Shown: one piece after another, positions 12,771-25,419 of the stretch
Position numbering within the stretch: position 1 is the first letter of the stretch
Layout of the letters: the number at the start of each line of letters is the position of its first letter
From: Tamarix chinensis
Taxonomy: Eukaryota > Streptophyta > Magnoliopsida > Caryophyllales > Tamaricaceae
Length of the DNA: 64,000 nucleotides
Assembly: GCA_030549775.1 (NCBI GenBank)
Contig: CM060174.1
Coordinates: 11,269,286-11,333,285, forward strand
Direction: 5' to 3'
Notes under the pieces: model-generated
What the model saw: only the letters and a program-made list of their open reading frames with translations
Told to the model about the DNA's origin: nothing
Databases searched by the model: none
Translations under genes and position numbers: made by a program

Positions 12771-15009
12771 TGTAGAGTTAGAGATAAGTAGGTGGTTGGC
12801 ATGTATGCGAGGCAAATGAGGACTGTTCAAGGGGGAACATGTAGGGGAGAGGTACATATGAGGGATTTGTCATGTAGGTTGTTAGTCAGGAACGAGAGTA
12901 GGTTAGAAGGTTAGGAAAGGAAGGGGAGCTGATGACAAGGTACAAGGGCAATGTAACACCTAAAATTTTTAAACCTAAAATTATTTTTTTAATCTTTTAT
13001 TCAGAATAATTTAACCTTAAATTATTGATTTAATGATTTTTGGACCTTTAATTTACAAAAATAAATATAATTATTTAAAAAATTAATATAATAATTTTTA
13101 TCATTTTATCTTACTCTTTTTATTAAAAAAAATTTCCAAACCCATAATTTTACCAAAATTATTTTCTTAAATTAATACCTTAATTTTTAGATAAATTAAT
13201 TTAATATTTTTTCCAAAATCCAATCTTAGCCTAATTTATAATCCTAACTCTAAAATATTTTCCATTTCTTTTCCTCCTTTCCCTTTTTCCTTTGTCCTTC
13301 TTTTCTTACTTTTCTTTCTTTTTCCTTTTCTTCCTTCTTCGTTAGTCCAACCCAACCCTTTCTTTCTCCTTCTCTTCTTCTTTCTCCCGGGCTAACCTAG
13401 GCTTCCTTTTATTTATTTTTTCTTTTCTCTCTTTTCACCTTAAGCTAGCTCAGCCATGCCTCTTCTTTTTATTTTCTCTCCTGCATTGGCTAATCTGCCC
13501 TTTTTCTTTTAATTCTCTTACTGATCGACTCGTCTCCCCTCTTCTTCTTCTCCTGCACCACCCAAGCCAAACAACTCCCCCAATCGCACGCCTTCCCTTC
13601 TTCTTCTGCTTCTTCCCCTACACCCCTATGCCTTTGCTAGCCTGCACCTCTACCCCATCTACCTGCCCCTTTCTTTGCCATTTTTTATTTTTCTTTCCCT
13701 TTATTCCCTTCCTCAACATGCTCTTATTCTTCCACTTTCATCCTTGTCCATGTCGCATGCCATCCCCCTTACACGACCTAACTCCTGCATGCCGAATGCC
13801 TCCCTCTCCTCCTCTCTTTTTTCTTCTCCTTCTCTTTTTCTCTGCCTTATTATCCCTCAAGCTTAGCCCTTCTCACAGGATCCTCTCTTCTCTTTTTTTC
13901 TCCCTTTTCTCTTTCCCTATTTTATCTTCCATTCTCCCTACAGCCCTTCTCTATCTTCTCCACCGCCAACCTAGCCTCCATGCCGCTAACTCCTCCCCTA
14001 CCTCATCCCTACACTACCTCAAGTAGCCATCTCTACCTAACCCTGCATCCTATCCCCCTCCATTTTATCTTTATGTCCTTCAACATCCTTGCTCCTACTA
14101 CCCTTTAACAACCTTTTCCCTCCTTTTTGGCAGCCACCGTAGCCTTCTGTTAGCTGCTTGACACCACCTTGACCTCCCCCTGCACCACCTTCTCTGATCC
14201 CCTACCTCTCCCCCTTCTCTTTATCTAATTCTCCATTCTTCCTCTTCTACCTCCCTTCTCTACACCCTTCTCCTGCAGCCTTGCCGCCTCCCCCAAGCCA
14301 ATGCACCACGACCTCCAACCACCACCCACCTTTTACCTCACCTTTTATAACACCCCTAAAATTCACTAATGAAAAAATTGGTTTTATTAAAATAATTAGC
14401 GGAAGAAAAATAACAAATTGTGAATTCTAGGGATATTATAGCCACACTTAGTACCAGACCGGTTCACTCCTACCGTTCCAGTACCAAGTGCTAAGGCTAA
14501 AAGAGAAAAATACAACTTACGAGAAACTCAAACATATTTAAATCAGAGTAGCATAGTAAACCATTTACAAGAATAGAATCCACCAATGATGGCTACAAAA
14601 CAACGTTTGCATTGAAATAAGGAATTGAAAAGAGAAAGAGTACAATCCTAGTATTTTTCGGATAGTTCCTTACGCTCTTTCCTGGGAGCTCACTTGAATA
14701 GAACTTAAAAATGACCTACAAGGGACACTGCCCATCGAATAAGTAGGGGCCTCACGAATGGAACCCTTCAGTACTACGGTAGTGAGTAACCTTTTAAAAC
14801 ACACTTAAAAGTAGGCCTACAACGTAACACATGATACAACACTATATACGTTCATAATGACAGGTGCAAACATAATATTCCCATTCATAAATTCACATAC
14901 TTAACAAGCCAATCATATATTAATAGGTCATATTGAACAATCGATACTTCTAGGCCTTAAGCCATTAGTCCATCATTAATCAATCATCTCTCGGATTTTA
15001 TATATCCAT

Positions 15010-15400
15010 ATGAGTGCAGGAAGCCCGTTATTATAGTCGGTGGATTGGTCACTTATAGGGAATAACTCACCTAATCACTATTATATGCTGATGGATCGGT
15101 CTCCAAGGCAAAACACTCCTGGCTACTATTATGCCGGTGGATCAATCTGACCCCAACTCTCATGGTGTTCCACTATAAGTGCTTAGTGTCTTTTATGTGT
15201 TTTTATCAAACTTAGGGTTTCATTTATTGAGCTTGAGATCCCCCGCTATTATAGGTGGTGGATCGGTCACTTATAGGGCAGAACACACCTAACCACTATT
15301 ATATGTCGGTGGATTGATCTCTAGGGCACCCCAACACTTGGCCACTATTATGCAGGTGGATTGGTCTGGGCCCAGCTCAATAATCTTCCACTTTAAGTGA
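15010..15400 (+). repeat. CCACTATTAT...GGTGGATCGGTC modules in copy F
   Basis: Four to five diverged modules of about 50-100 bp, each a CCACTATTAT followed by GGTGGAT(C/T)GGTC and a short AGGGCA spacer. The same module set occurs in A (450-720, inverted), G (17290-17640), H (24360-24690), J (35165-35520), E (45060-45210, inverted) and L (61175-61470). Confidence 0.8.
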
Positions 15401-16429
15401 TTAGTGTCTTATTCATATCTTATTCAAAGGTATTTCACCCTAGACATGCATGGCTAACTTCATATACACTTATCCTCCCAAGAGGGTCTATCCCATATCT
15501 TGAGACTTTTGCACCTCCTAACTTGCCTTGACATCCTTCCTTTATTCCACTTACTCACATCGGGAGCCCAACTCCTAAGTGTGTGGGTCAAGGCCCACTA
15601 CCTTATACCCCCAAGTCCACTCACCGCCTTACCCTAGGGTTTTTTCTAGAAACCCTTATTTGAGCCTATATGGTCCATCCTTCTCTGCCTCACACAACCC
15701 AAACTATTTTAACACCCCACACGTCACGACTCTTAAATTCAACCCTCACTTCATACCTCATTCAGCCTCATTTATTTTTATTTTTATTTTCTTTTTCTTT
15801 TTCCACTTTCTCAAATTAGGGTTTCCTCCCAAACCCTAGATTAGTCTCCTATGCACCCTTATACTATCCTAGGTACTATTTTTCACCCAAAGCCTCTTGT
15901 CAACCAAATAAGTCTTCCATTACCTTCCTCACACCCCAAGGCTACTTTCCATACATAATGTTCACCCTCATGCGGACTCTAACCATCCCATGCAAAACCC
16001 TAGATTCTCCTACTCTTTTATTTTATTTAAAGTTCCCTTTTATTCATCCACTCATGGTTTATTTAGGTCAATCCTACCTACGTTAGCCAACTTAAATCCC
16101 CTTGGTTATCTTACTTTCCCATTTATCCTTTTTCATCCTTCCATCCCACATTACCACATTAAATATCCTAGCATGCATGTATTAAAGGACCACATTACAT
16201 AGCATCGTATGCACAACATATATAATCATCATCCACATGACATAAGGAAGTCACATAAGAATACATCCACTCCAAGTTGCGCTACAAATGATTAATCATT
16301 AAGTATAAAGTACATAATATGGCATAGCGCATGAAACAAAAGGCACATAACCCACACATAGTTGTTCTTAGTCACATCCTTACTTGGTTTAGGTTATCAT
16401 GTTATCTCCCACACTTATTAGGTCACCAA

Positions 16430-16720
16430 TCACCCTTCATAATTGTTACACTTATCATAATTCCCATTTGGTTGGTTAGATTACCGAATTGCCCTTCTCC
16501 ATTGTTATAATTACTAAATTGCCCCTTTAGTTGGATAAATTACCAAATTACCCTTCTATATTATTATAATTACCAATTTTCCCTTTAGTTGGTTATATTA
16601 CCAAATGACATTTCTCCATTTTCATAATTACCAAATTACCTTTTAGTTAAATTACCAAATTACCTTTCTCCATTTTCATAATTACCAAATTTCCATTTAA
16701 TTGGTTAAATTACCAAATTA
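16430..16720 (+). repeat. TTACCAAATTACCC minisatellite, left part, in copy F
   Basis: Degenerate units of about 25-35 bp (ATTACCAAATTACCCTTCTCC). It continues at 39255-39720 after the insertion of copy G, and is matched by 25420-26260 in copy H. Confidence 0.8.
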
Positions 16721-18046
16721 TGAAATGATTATCAACTCAATTAATACATAAACCAAAATTCATAAATACGTAAATCAGAGTACGCATGAATGTTTACATA
16801 ATCCAAAGTACTAAAATAAAGCTCTAAGAAGAGGAATAATGTTTACAATCATTAAGGTTGATTAAAAAAAACCAATACATGGAAAAGATAGTGAAAAGGA
16901 ATAATGATATCATTGGAAAAGAAACTAGCCACGCACCTTCAATATTCAAACCAACCCCAGACCATCACTCGGCCCTTCCTGATGCCCCATGGACATCAAT
17001 AGCATCGAAGAAAACATCTCCTACCTACAAGACGTTAGATGGGCCTGCTGCTCATGGGAATGAGCAGTACCCATAATAAGGGTGATCAGTACACTACATA
17101 CTAAGTAAGGTAACCGAGCACTAAGGCCAACACATAAGGTACATAAAATCATGCAGGATAATATACAACATGCGAACATTCCAGCCAACACATAAAGGCC
17201 CATTTAGTCCGAATAAGTAAATTATAATCTCTTTTCAATATTCATTTCACACCATTCTCTTTATCATTCCATGCAAGTATAGGAACCTCCCACTATTTTA
17301 GCCAGTGGCTTGGTCACTTATAGGGCATCATGCCCGAACCACTATTATGGCCAATAGATTGGTCACGTATAGGGTAAAACCCTAACCACTATTTCTTATG
17401 GGTGGATCGGTTTAGTTCCTGCTCATATAGTGTTCCACTATAAGTAATTAGTATCTTTTATGTGCCTAAGCAAAATTCTGGTTTGTGTTTATTGAGCTCG
17501 GGATCCCCCACTATTATAGCTTGTGGGTCGGTCACATATAGGGAATCCTTCCCTAACCACTATTATCCGCCTGTGGATCGGTTACTTATAAAGTAAAAAC
17601 CCTAACCACTATTCCTAATCGGTGGATCGGCTGGACTTGACTCAATAATCTTTCTCTTTAAATGATTAATTTCTTAAGTACCTTATTCATAAGCTTTCAC
17701 CCAGAAATGCATGACTAACTTCACTGTTCTTATCCTTTAAAATTCTCGTCCCACCTTATGAGACTCAAACACTCCTTAGCTTGAGCTTATATCCTTCCTC
17801 CTTATTTTAACTCACATTAGAACCCATCTCCCGTATATGTCGGTTATGGCCCACTTTTATTCACCTCCAAGTACACATGTTACCACACTTTAGGGTTTTC
17901 TTCATAAAATCTTAATTTAAGTCTACTTAACCCATCTTACTCCACTTCTCATGACCTAAGACATTTTAACACCCCATTTTTTCACAACCCATAGATCTCA
18001 TATTCATCATCATACTTTATTCACCAAGTACACACATGTTACCACC

Positions 18047-18235
18047 GAACCCTAGTTAGCCATATCAAACCCTAGTTAACCACACTAAACCCTAGTTAAC
18101 CACTCCAAACCCTAGTTAACCACAAAAAACCATAATTAACCACTCCAAACCCTAGTTAATCACAATAACCCATAATTAGCCACTTCAAACCCTAGTTAAT
18201 CACAACAACCCATAATTAATCACTCCAAACCCTAA
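18047..18235 (+). repeat. 20-bp telobox-like tandem array in copy G
   Basis: About ten units of 20 bp built on AAACCCTAGTTAACCAC repeat with an almost exact 20-base phase (about 18048, 18068, 18088, 18108 and so on). AAACCCTA is the plant telomere-repeat core and also the telobox motif. The arrays of J (35640-35960) and L (62130-62190) carry the same core with looser spacing. Confidence 0.88.
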
Positions 18236-18840
18236 CTCAATCTCCTCCATACCCTTATAATGTCCCACGTACTATTTTTCCCCCCAAAGTGTCCAAAACC
18301 CCATATGACACTTCTACCACCTTCCTTACACCCCATATCAACTTTCCATATGTAAATATTTCTCTCATGCGAACTTTATATCCCCTATGCAAACATTTGA
18401 ACTTTTTCATGCAAAACCTTACGCTCATACGTGAAACCCTAAATTCCCATGCAAACCCTAGATTCCACCATTCATCTTTAGATTCCACCATGCATGGTCA
18501 TATAACACACAAGCCGACTCCACATCAATCCACTCCCTATCATCATATTACAAAACCTATCATGCATGTCGTATGGGCCACACCATATCACAATAAAAAT
18601 GCAACTCATACACATAATACACATGTCATAATTTATTACACAAACTTACCTAAACTCCACATCATATTTCATATATGACAGTTATACAAATACACGTAAA
18701 ATACATTATATTTCATATCACATGGCATGCATAGCATATAAAATACATAATACACAAAGAACCTTAATTACCCCTTACCTAAAACAACACCAGTCTTGGA
18801 GCACGTTCCTATGCCTCCTTAGGACTTTGACTGGTCTCAC

Positions 18841-18850
18841 CTATATAAGG
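18841..18850 (+). promoter_or_regulatory. Possible TATA box in copy G
   Basis: CTATATAAGG follows the conserved CCTTACCTAAAAC...TTGGAGCACG block. The equivalent spots in J (TTATATAAAAG near 36292) and L (CCTATAAGG near 62630) are similar. It could be the LTR promoter core; this is inference from position and base pattern only. Confidence 0.35.
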
Positions 18851-18969
18851 GAAAAACTACAAATTAGATTTCCTCCTACCAAAACTACAATTATTTACTA
18901 ACTTATTCTAAGACTAGATTTTTAATAAAATAACATCATTTTAGTAATAACGGTAATAGTAATACTAGA

Positions 18970-19014
<45 letters not shown>
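18970..19014. repeat. TAA microsatellite in copy G
   Basis: About 15 perfect TAA units in the trinucleotide zone between the conserved CACCGGTCTTGGAGCACG-type block and the G-rich block. Copies A, J and L have trinucleotide repeats in the same zone. Confidence 0.95.
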
Positions 19015-19015
<1 letters not shown>

Positions 19016-19199
19016 GTATTAATATCATTAAAAAAGAATGGTGGGATAAGGGTTTCAACCCTTCACCAAAATAATGCTAATAATATCATTAGGGTATTAT
19101 AAATAAAAATAGTAACAATAATAGTAATGAAATTACTTAAACCGAAAGTAATATAAGGTAGGGCTTTCGACCTTACCCCCAAATAATAAAAATACCAAG

Positions 19200-19231
19200 T
19201 AATAATAATAATAATAATAATACATATTACT

Positions 19232-19278
<47 letters not shown>

Positions 19279-19282
19279 TAAA

Positions 19283-19367
<85 letters not shown>

Positions 19368-19420
19368 GTAGTAGCATGTGCACAGTACAAATAAAGTAGG
19401 GCTTCAGACTTTTGAATAAA

Positions 19421-19456
<36 letters not shown>

Positions 19457-19567
19457 ATGTAATAATAATAACAATAACAACAACAACAACAACAACAACA
19501 ATAATAATAATAATAATACGAAACTAATAATATAAATAAGTCAAATAGGGTCTCAGCCCTAACAAGA

Positions 19568-19614
<47 letters not shown>
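19200..19614. repeat. Compound trinucleotide microsatellites in copy G
   Basis: TAA, GAT (about 19283-19326), TAA, TAG (about 19424-19456), CAA (about 19476-19500) and TAA (about 19566-19614) runs are separated by the recurring motif GTAGGGCTTTCGACC or a variant. Long frames across them encode only repeated Ile, Tyr or Leu and are not genes. Confidence 0.95.
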
Positions 19615-19616
<2 letters not shown>

Positions 19617-20456
19617 TTGAACCTAATAATAATCAATAATAATCTATTAATAGGTTAAAAATTGAAATAAAATAAAATAAGCTTAAATAAATAGGGAAGA
19701 AGGGTTGAGAGGGTTTAGTGTTTCATCTTAGGATGGTGGATATAGGTGGCACCGGCGGTGGTGCACGACGGTGGTGGCGATGGCTGGCAAAAGAGAAGGA
19801 AATGGAAAGAGTTGAGGTTTGAGAAAAAGAGAGGAAGAATGGGGGTGTAGGTAGAGGTGTTAGTAGTAGTCTAGACTGAGAGGAGTAAAGTGAGGGTGGT
19901 AGCGCAACTAATGGTGGTAGTGCACGGCGGTAGTGGTGGTGGTCGAAATGAAAATAAGAAAAGAATGAGAGGAGGAGAGGGAGGAAGGGGAAAAGAAGGG
20001 TAGGGAAAGGTAGAGGAGGGTTGTAACAACCCTTAATTTCACTACTGAAAAATTTAGTTTTATTAGAAATAATTAGCGGAAGCAAAATAATAAAATTGTG
20101 AATTCTAGGGATATTACCGCCACACTTAGTACTAGACCGGTTCACTCCTACCGTTCCAGTACCAAGTGCTAAGGCTAAAAGAGAAAAATACAACTTACAA
20201 GAAACTCAAACGAATGATTAAATCAGAGTAGCACATTTAAACATTTTATAAGAGAATAATACACCACTAGTGGTTAGAAATCAACAAATACGTTGAAACC
20301 GTAAATTTTAAAGGTGAAAGAGTACAACTCTAGGGTTTACCGGATAGTACCTTACTGTAACACCCCCAAATTTACTACTGAAAAATTTCGTTTAAAATCA
20401 AAAGGTTTAGCGGAAGCAAAGGATAAAACCATAAACTCGGGGGTATTACTGCAACA

Positions 20457-20498
20457 CTTAGTACCAGACCGGTTCACTCCTACCGTTCCAGTACTAAG
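20457..20498 (+). other. Conserved hairpin near the 5' end of copy I
   Basis: CTTAGTACCAGACCGGT and ACCGTTCCAGTACTAAG form two 17-base arms around an 8-base loop, with 14 arm positions pairing. Equivalents are at 4912-4950 (C), 14457-14498 (F), 20125-20166 (H), 34505-34546 (J), about 45925-45973 (E, minus), 48621-48661 (K) and 60569-60610 (L), each 75-145 bases from the 5' end of its copy. Confidence 0.75.
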
Positions 20499-21102
20499 TG
20501 CTAAGGCTATATCCGATCAACCTTTAGTATAAAGAATCAAAAACGCAAGACAACATTTAAAATACATCCTTAATAAGTGGTAAGTCAAACAGAAGTTAGA
20601 ATACGATTTAGGATTACAACCCCATAATATGTTTCTCAAAACAGGAATGTAATACAAAATACAGCTAAACAAAAACAAATTCCGAAGGATCAATATCCGG
20701 ATTGCCTACTCACTCAAGCCAAGCCTTCCACCCCACAATAGTATCTGATCTTAAACCTTCACAATAGGTCTACTCCCCACCATTAGTGGATCATCACAGG
20801 ACCCATTCAACCAAGGTAGTGTCAGTACAGGTCCAATACTGAGTAAATCCCACTACCCTACCTTATGGAAGAGACATAAACTATAACATCAAGTGCATAT
20901 TAAATTATGATACAATACGTTGATACAATATTACGCATACTCAAACCCACATCACAAGTCCTACCATACACATATAATAACATGCAAAATATATGTAATA
21001 TCTTAAACCGATAAAAGATTCAGATAAACCAACCAAGCATTTATGGATAATGTTAAACCAACCAACCAGAAATTTTTGGACAATGCCAAACCAATCCAAG
21101 CT

Positions 21103-21405
21103 GAATCGGGCATTTATCAAACGGGCATTTATGAGCAATGCCGAACCAAACCAAGCCGAATCGAGCATTTATCAAACGGGCATTTATGGGCAATGCCGAA
21201 CCAAACCAATTGGGCATTTAGCCTCGCGGACATTACTTAGGGACATGTCTAGCCTCGAGCATTACTTAGGGACATGCTCAGCCTCGGACATTACTTAGGG
21301 ACATGCTCAGCCCCGAGCATTACTTAGGGACATGCTCAGCCCCGGACATTACTTAGGGACATGTCCAGCCCCGAGCATTACTTAGGGACATGCTCGGCCC
21401 CGATC
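21103..21405 (+). repeat. 55-bp and 29-bp tandem repeats in copy I
   Basis: A 55-bp unit starting GAATCGGGCATTTATCAAAC occurs twice (21103 and 21158). It is followed by six units of an exact 29-bp repeat; ATTACTTAGGGACATG starts at 21232, 21261, 21290, 21319, 21348 and 21377. The array is unique to this copy. Confidence 0.9.
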
Positions 21406-22999
21406 GAGTAGACTCGTTCTTTAGATCTCTGGTAAATTTAGTTGATTCACATCATAGTCTTTATCAAAACCCTAATCGGCTCCCTTATACTCCCTTTTAG
21501 CAACTCACTTCTCATTTTTTTTTTGTCCTTTCATCTCCATGTCATAATAATAATCACCCTAGTATGCATGTCCTAGAGGGTTACATCATGTCACAGCACA
21601 TCATAATCACCACATACGGATATCACATTCATGTTATAAGAAAAACACATACCACCTACCTTAACTAAAAGCCGCGCTACGTATAAAACATGTTAAGGAC
21701 AAACATGTGATACACAACAGGACATGGTATATATATATATACGAAGCATCCAAGGCAAATCAATCACATATCACCCAAGTGGCTTTAGCTAGACCATTAC
21801 GAAACACCCATAAGTAGAGGTAAGTAGAGACTTACCTGGATCCGAAGCTAGTTAAGCGAGATAAGAGGGAGAGATCACTAGCTCGTGGACCCACGGGAAA
21901 GCTTTCCTAGATCCGATAGAAATCGAAAAATAAATTAGACACTATTCTATCAATCAATAATTCACATATTCTAATTAAATAAACACAAACAACACAAATG
22001 ATCTTTTTTTAGAAAACGTGTCCAAAACTTAGAACTTAAAAGCATAACTTTATTAAGACTTAAGGTTAAAACTAAATAAAAAAGGATTAATAAAAATATC
22101 ACTTGGGACATTTCAACTACTTTTATACATTTAATTTTAGCGAAACAACTATACAAATAACTAATTTCATAATCTCACTTAAAATCTAGGGTTTTGGGCC
22201 CGAAAATATGATTCGATAAAATGCTATAAGTTTAATCAAATTGAATGTTTAGAAATGTAATTAAACACATTTTATAACATATCAAATAATTAATTGCTCA
22301 AAACCAATAAAAGAAATACGCAATTTAGCACAATTAGGGTTTTTGAGCCCGAAACGCAAATCCGATCAATCCATGCCAAAACATATCAATTGACGGCTCG
22401 AAAATGGAATTAAACATATTATAATGTAATTTATATAGTCAATTGAATAAAATAACCCGATTTCCCAAACCAATTCAAACCCGCAGAAGTTTTCACCTAA
22501 AAATCCAATTCCGATCAATTACGTACAATTTTCCCAAATCAACACTTCCAATATAAAATTAAATACATTTTAAACAATATTATAAAATCAATTGAGCGGG
22601 ATGGCTCAATTATACGACCCAATTCCATTACCCCCCGAATTTGACCTAGGAATCAAATTTCGATAAAACCTGCATAAATTTCTCAAATTGACGGTTCCAA
22701 AATGAAATTGGATACATTTTAAAATATATTGTGTAATCAATTTGTCCGAAATCGAAAAAACAGACGGATCCGAAAAATTCGGGCATAACCCGGCCAAAAA
22801 TCCGATTTTTCCGAAATCTCAACATAACAATACAATTAACCTATCCAAATCATTCTTACAGCACATATATACACAATCAAACAATCAATTTAGCTTTTTA
22901 TAAGCTAATTCATACCCAATTAATCAAAACAAGGGTTAGGATTTTTCGGAAATTATACCACACAAAAACCAACAAATCGGGACAAAGGAAGGTTGAGGA

Positions 23000-23345
23000 G
23001 GCTTCGTTGGGGGACGGGGGTGGCTTTCCGGTCGTCGCCCGAGCTCGCCATGGCCGGACGGCGGCTCGGCACTGCTGCGACCTGCTGCTTCTACTGTCAC
23101 CCATTGCTACTGGTGGTTTCTGTTGCTGTGGTCGAGCTGGCTGCTGCGCCTACCGATGCGTCGCCGACGGTCGCGCGTGGTAGCAGGTTGGGGGTCGGCG
23201 GTCGACGAAGGAGGAGCTAGGAGGAAAGGTGGTGAGGGAGGTCGGCTAGGGTTTCGGTTGCAGCACAGGGGCGCACCGGAGAGGGGTCGGGGTAGGGAAG
23301 AGAGAATGAAAAAGAAGAGGGGGGGTCGGGGGTTCGACGGGTGCG
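23000..23345 (+). repeat. CpG-rich block of copy I
   Basis: A GC-rich stretch rich in CG dinucleotides takes the place of the TGG-rich purine block seen in older copies. Frames here (such as 22993-23220) have no recognisable domain and resemble the low-complexity frames of the other copies, so no gene is called. Confidence 0.6.
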
Positions 23346-25419
23346 GGGTTCTTTTTTTTTTGGAAATTCACATATAGAATAAAAGACTAAAAATTTAAAA
23401 ACTACCATTTGACAATTTTATCTAAATTTATTAAACAAAAATTATTTTCGAAACTATCCGAACACTTAAAATAATTAAAAAGGTTATATAAAGAATTTCA
23501 AAAACATTTTCAGAAGAATTTACTAACGAACGTAAAAATTTATATTATTTACGAAAATACATTATAAGACCCTAAAATAATATCTAAAAACCTATAATAA
23601 AATATTTAAGTCAAATTCCAATAAATCAAGACTAATTTTAATAATTTTCGAAATCGGTTTTCCGCAAACTAAAAAGCGTAGAACGGAAGAAAATTAATTT
23701 TAAAAAGAAATTCTTAAATAAGTTCCGAAAATATTTTTAATCTAACTTCCTGAAAATATTACATTCAATTAATTAAAATATCAATAAAATATTACTTCCC
23801 GAAAATGATTAATTACATTCAATTATGAATTCAAAAACATTGATAAATCCATAAAACGAATCGAAATTAAAATAATTAATTGTTTACATCAAATTACGCT
23901 AATAAAATCATTAAACTTAATAAATCTGGATTTTAAAAATTCGGGGTATTACACTTACGCTTTTTCCTGAGAGCCCACTTGAGTAGCACATGAGAACGAT
24001 CTGCAAGGGACACTGCCCATTGAATAGGTAGGGGCCCCACGAATAGAACCCTTCAGTACTACAATACTAAGTAACCCTTTAAAAATGCACTTAAAAGTAG
24101 GCACGCAATGTCACACATGATATACTACTTTATCCATACATAACGACAGGTGTAAACATAATATCAGATCCATAACTTCACATATCCAACAAGTCAATCA
24201 GATATTAATGGTGTATACGTAACATTCACTTTTTTACATTCACATACTTAACAAGTCAACCGAATATTAACAAGTTATAATGAATAATCGATACTTTTAG
24301 GCCTTATGCCCTCAGTCCATCATTATCAATCATATCAGATTATAATTATCCGTGTGAGTGTGGGAATCCCACTATTATTCGTCGGTGGACTGGTCATATA
24401 GGGAAAAATACTCTTGGCCACTATTATTCGCCGGTAGACCGGTCTAGCCCCGGCTCACATGCTATTCCACTATAAGTAATTAGTATTTTTCATAATTTAT
24501 TCAGAACCAAATCAAATTTATTGAGCTCGGGACCCCCACCATTCTGGTCGGTGGATCGGAATATAAATATACATCATCCAAGGTAACACATCCTAGGCCA
24601 CCATTATATCTGGTGGATCGCTACTTAAAAACATCATCTAGGGAAAAACATCCTGGACCACTATTATATCCAATGGATCAGTACTCATAATATAATTCAA
24701 CTGGGCCTGTCTCATTAATTTTTCACTTTAATGATTAGTGTTTTCCCCCTTTTAATCAGCACATCAATTCCATTTATTTGCCTTTATAGGGAGATCAAGA
24801 TCCTGGGACACAAAGGTACACCGGTCGCACTAGTGCATAAAAGCTACTTAGTACCCTTCAACTGTCAACCTAGGGATGCAAAGGTACCCTGGTCGTACTG
24901 GTGCATAAAGCTAACTCAGTACCTTACCGACAAGGACACCTAATTCATATGTATGCATACCCCCTAACTAGGTCCGTAGAGCTAGATAGAGTAAGATATA
25001 GGGCTTGGATGGGGCACAAAGGCACACCAACAAATACTAGAATAATCGTCGGCTAAACCACGTCTTTAGGGTAGCGACCCCTAAAGAGCCACCATTCCTG
25101 ATCTCGACGTCTTTCACTTTAAGTATTAGTGTCTTAATTAAGGTGATCACAAAAGCACAATAATCAGATAATTATTCATTTTTAATCATTCGGATATCAT
25201 CAGGTATTTCTTATTCAAATGGTTGTCCAAGGTAACACACAAGAATCATTAAGGCCATCCTAATCTCATCTAATTTTGAATTAGAATTCGTTCTCGTGAT
25301 ACTTACTAATTATCAAATACTCTTACCTTACTAATCAGCGTTATTTGAATCATATTACGAAATTCTACAATCACAATGACATGCTAGATATGAACTACTC
25401 ATTTACCCCTTATTTGACA

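Larger units (their letters stand above)
20356..23953 (+). mobile_element. Copy I: intact 3.6-kb LTR-like repeat
   Basis: It starts TGTAACACCCCC at 20356 and ends GGGGTATTACA at 23953 (3598 bp), with the exact TSD CTTAC (20351-20355, 23954-23958). The uninterrupted target site can be seen in copy F near 14660-14690, which proves the insertion. It is innermost in the nest and keeps a CpG-rich island (23000-23345). It contains no second copy of its terminus and no gag/pol, so by structure it is a solo LTR or a non-coding element. Confidence 0.93.

Noticed and set aside
13628..14026. 132-residue Pro/Ser/Leu-rich frame with a hydrophobic middle
   Set aside because: It lies in the inverted purine block of copy E, has no homology I can name, and its counterparts in other copies are not open in the same frame.
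19133..19501. 122-residue frame rich in Leu, Ile and Tyr
   Set aside because: It is a direct translation of trinucleotide microsatellites.
21232..21405. CRISPR-like array with 29-bp period
   Set aside because: Units are contiguous with no spacers, and the context is a plant nuclear LTR-like repeat.
22993..23220. GC-rich frame in copy I with a hydrophobic stretch
   Set aside because: It looks like a small secreted protein but the region is the CpG-rich version of the family's non-coding G-rich block.
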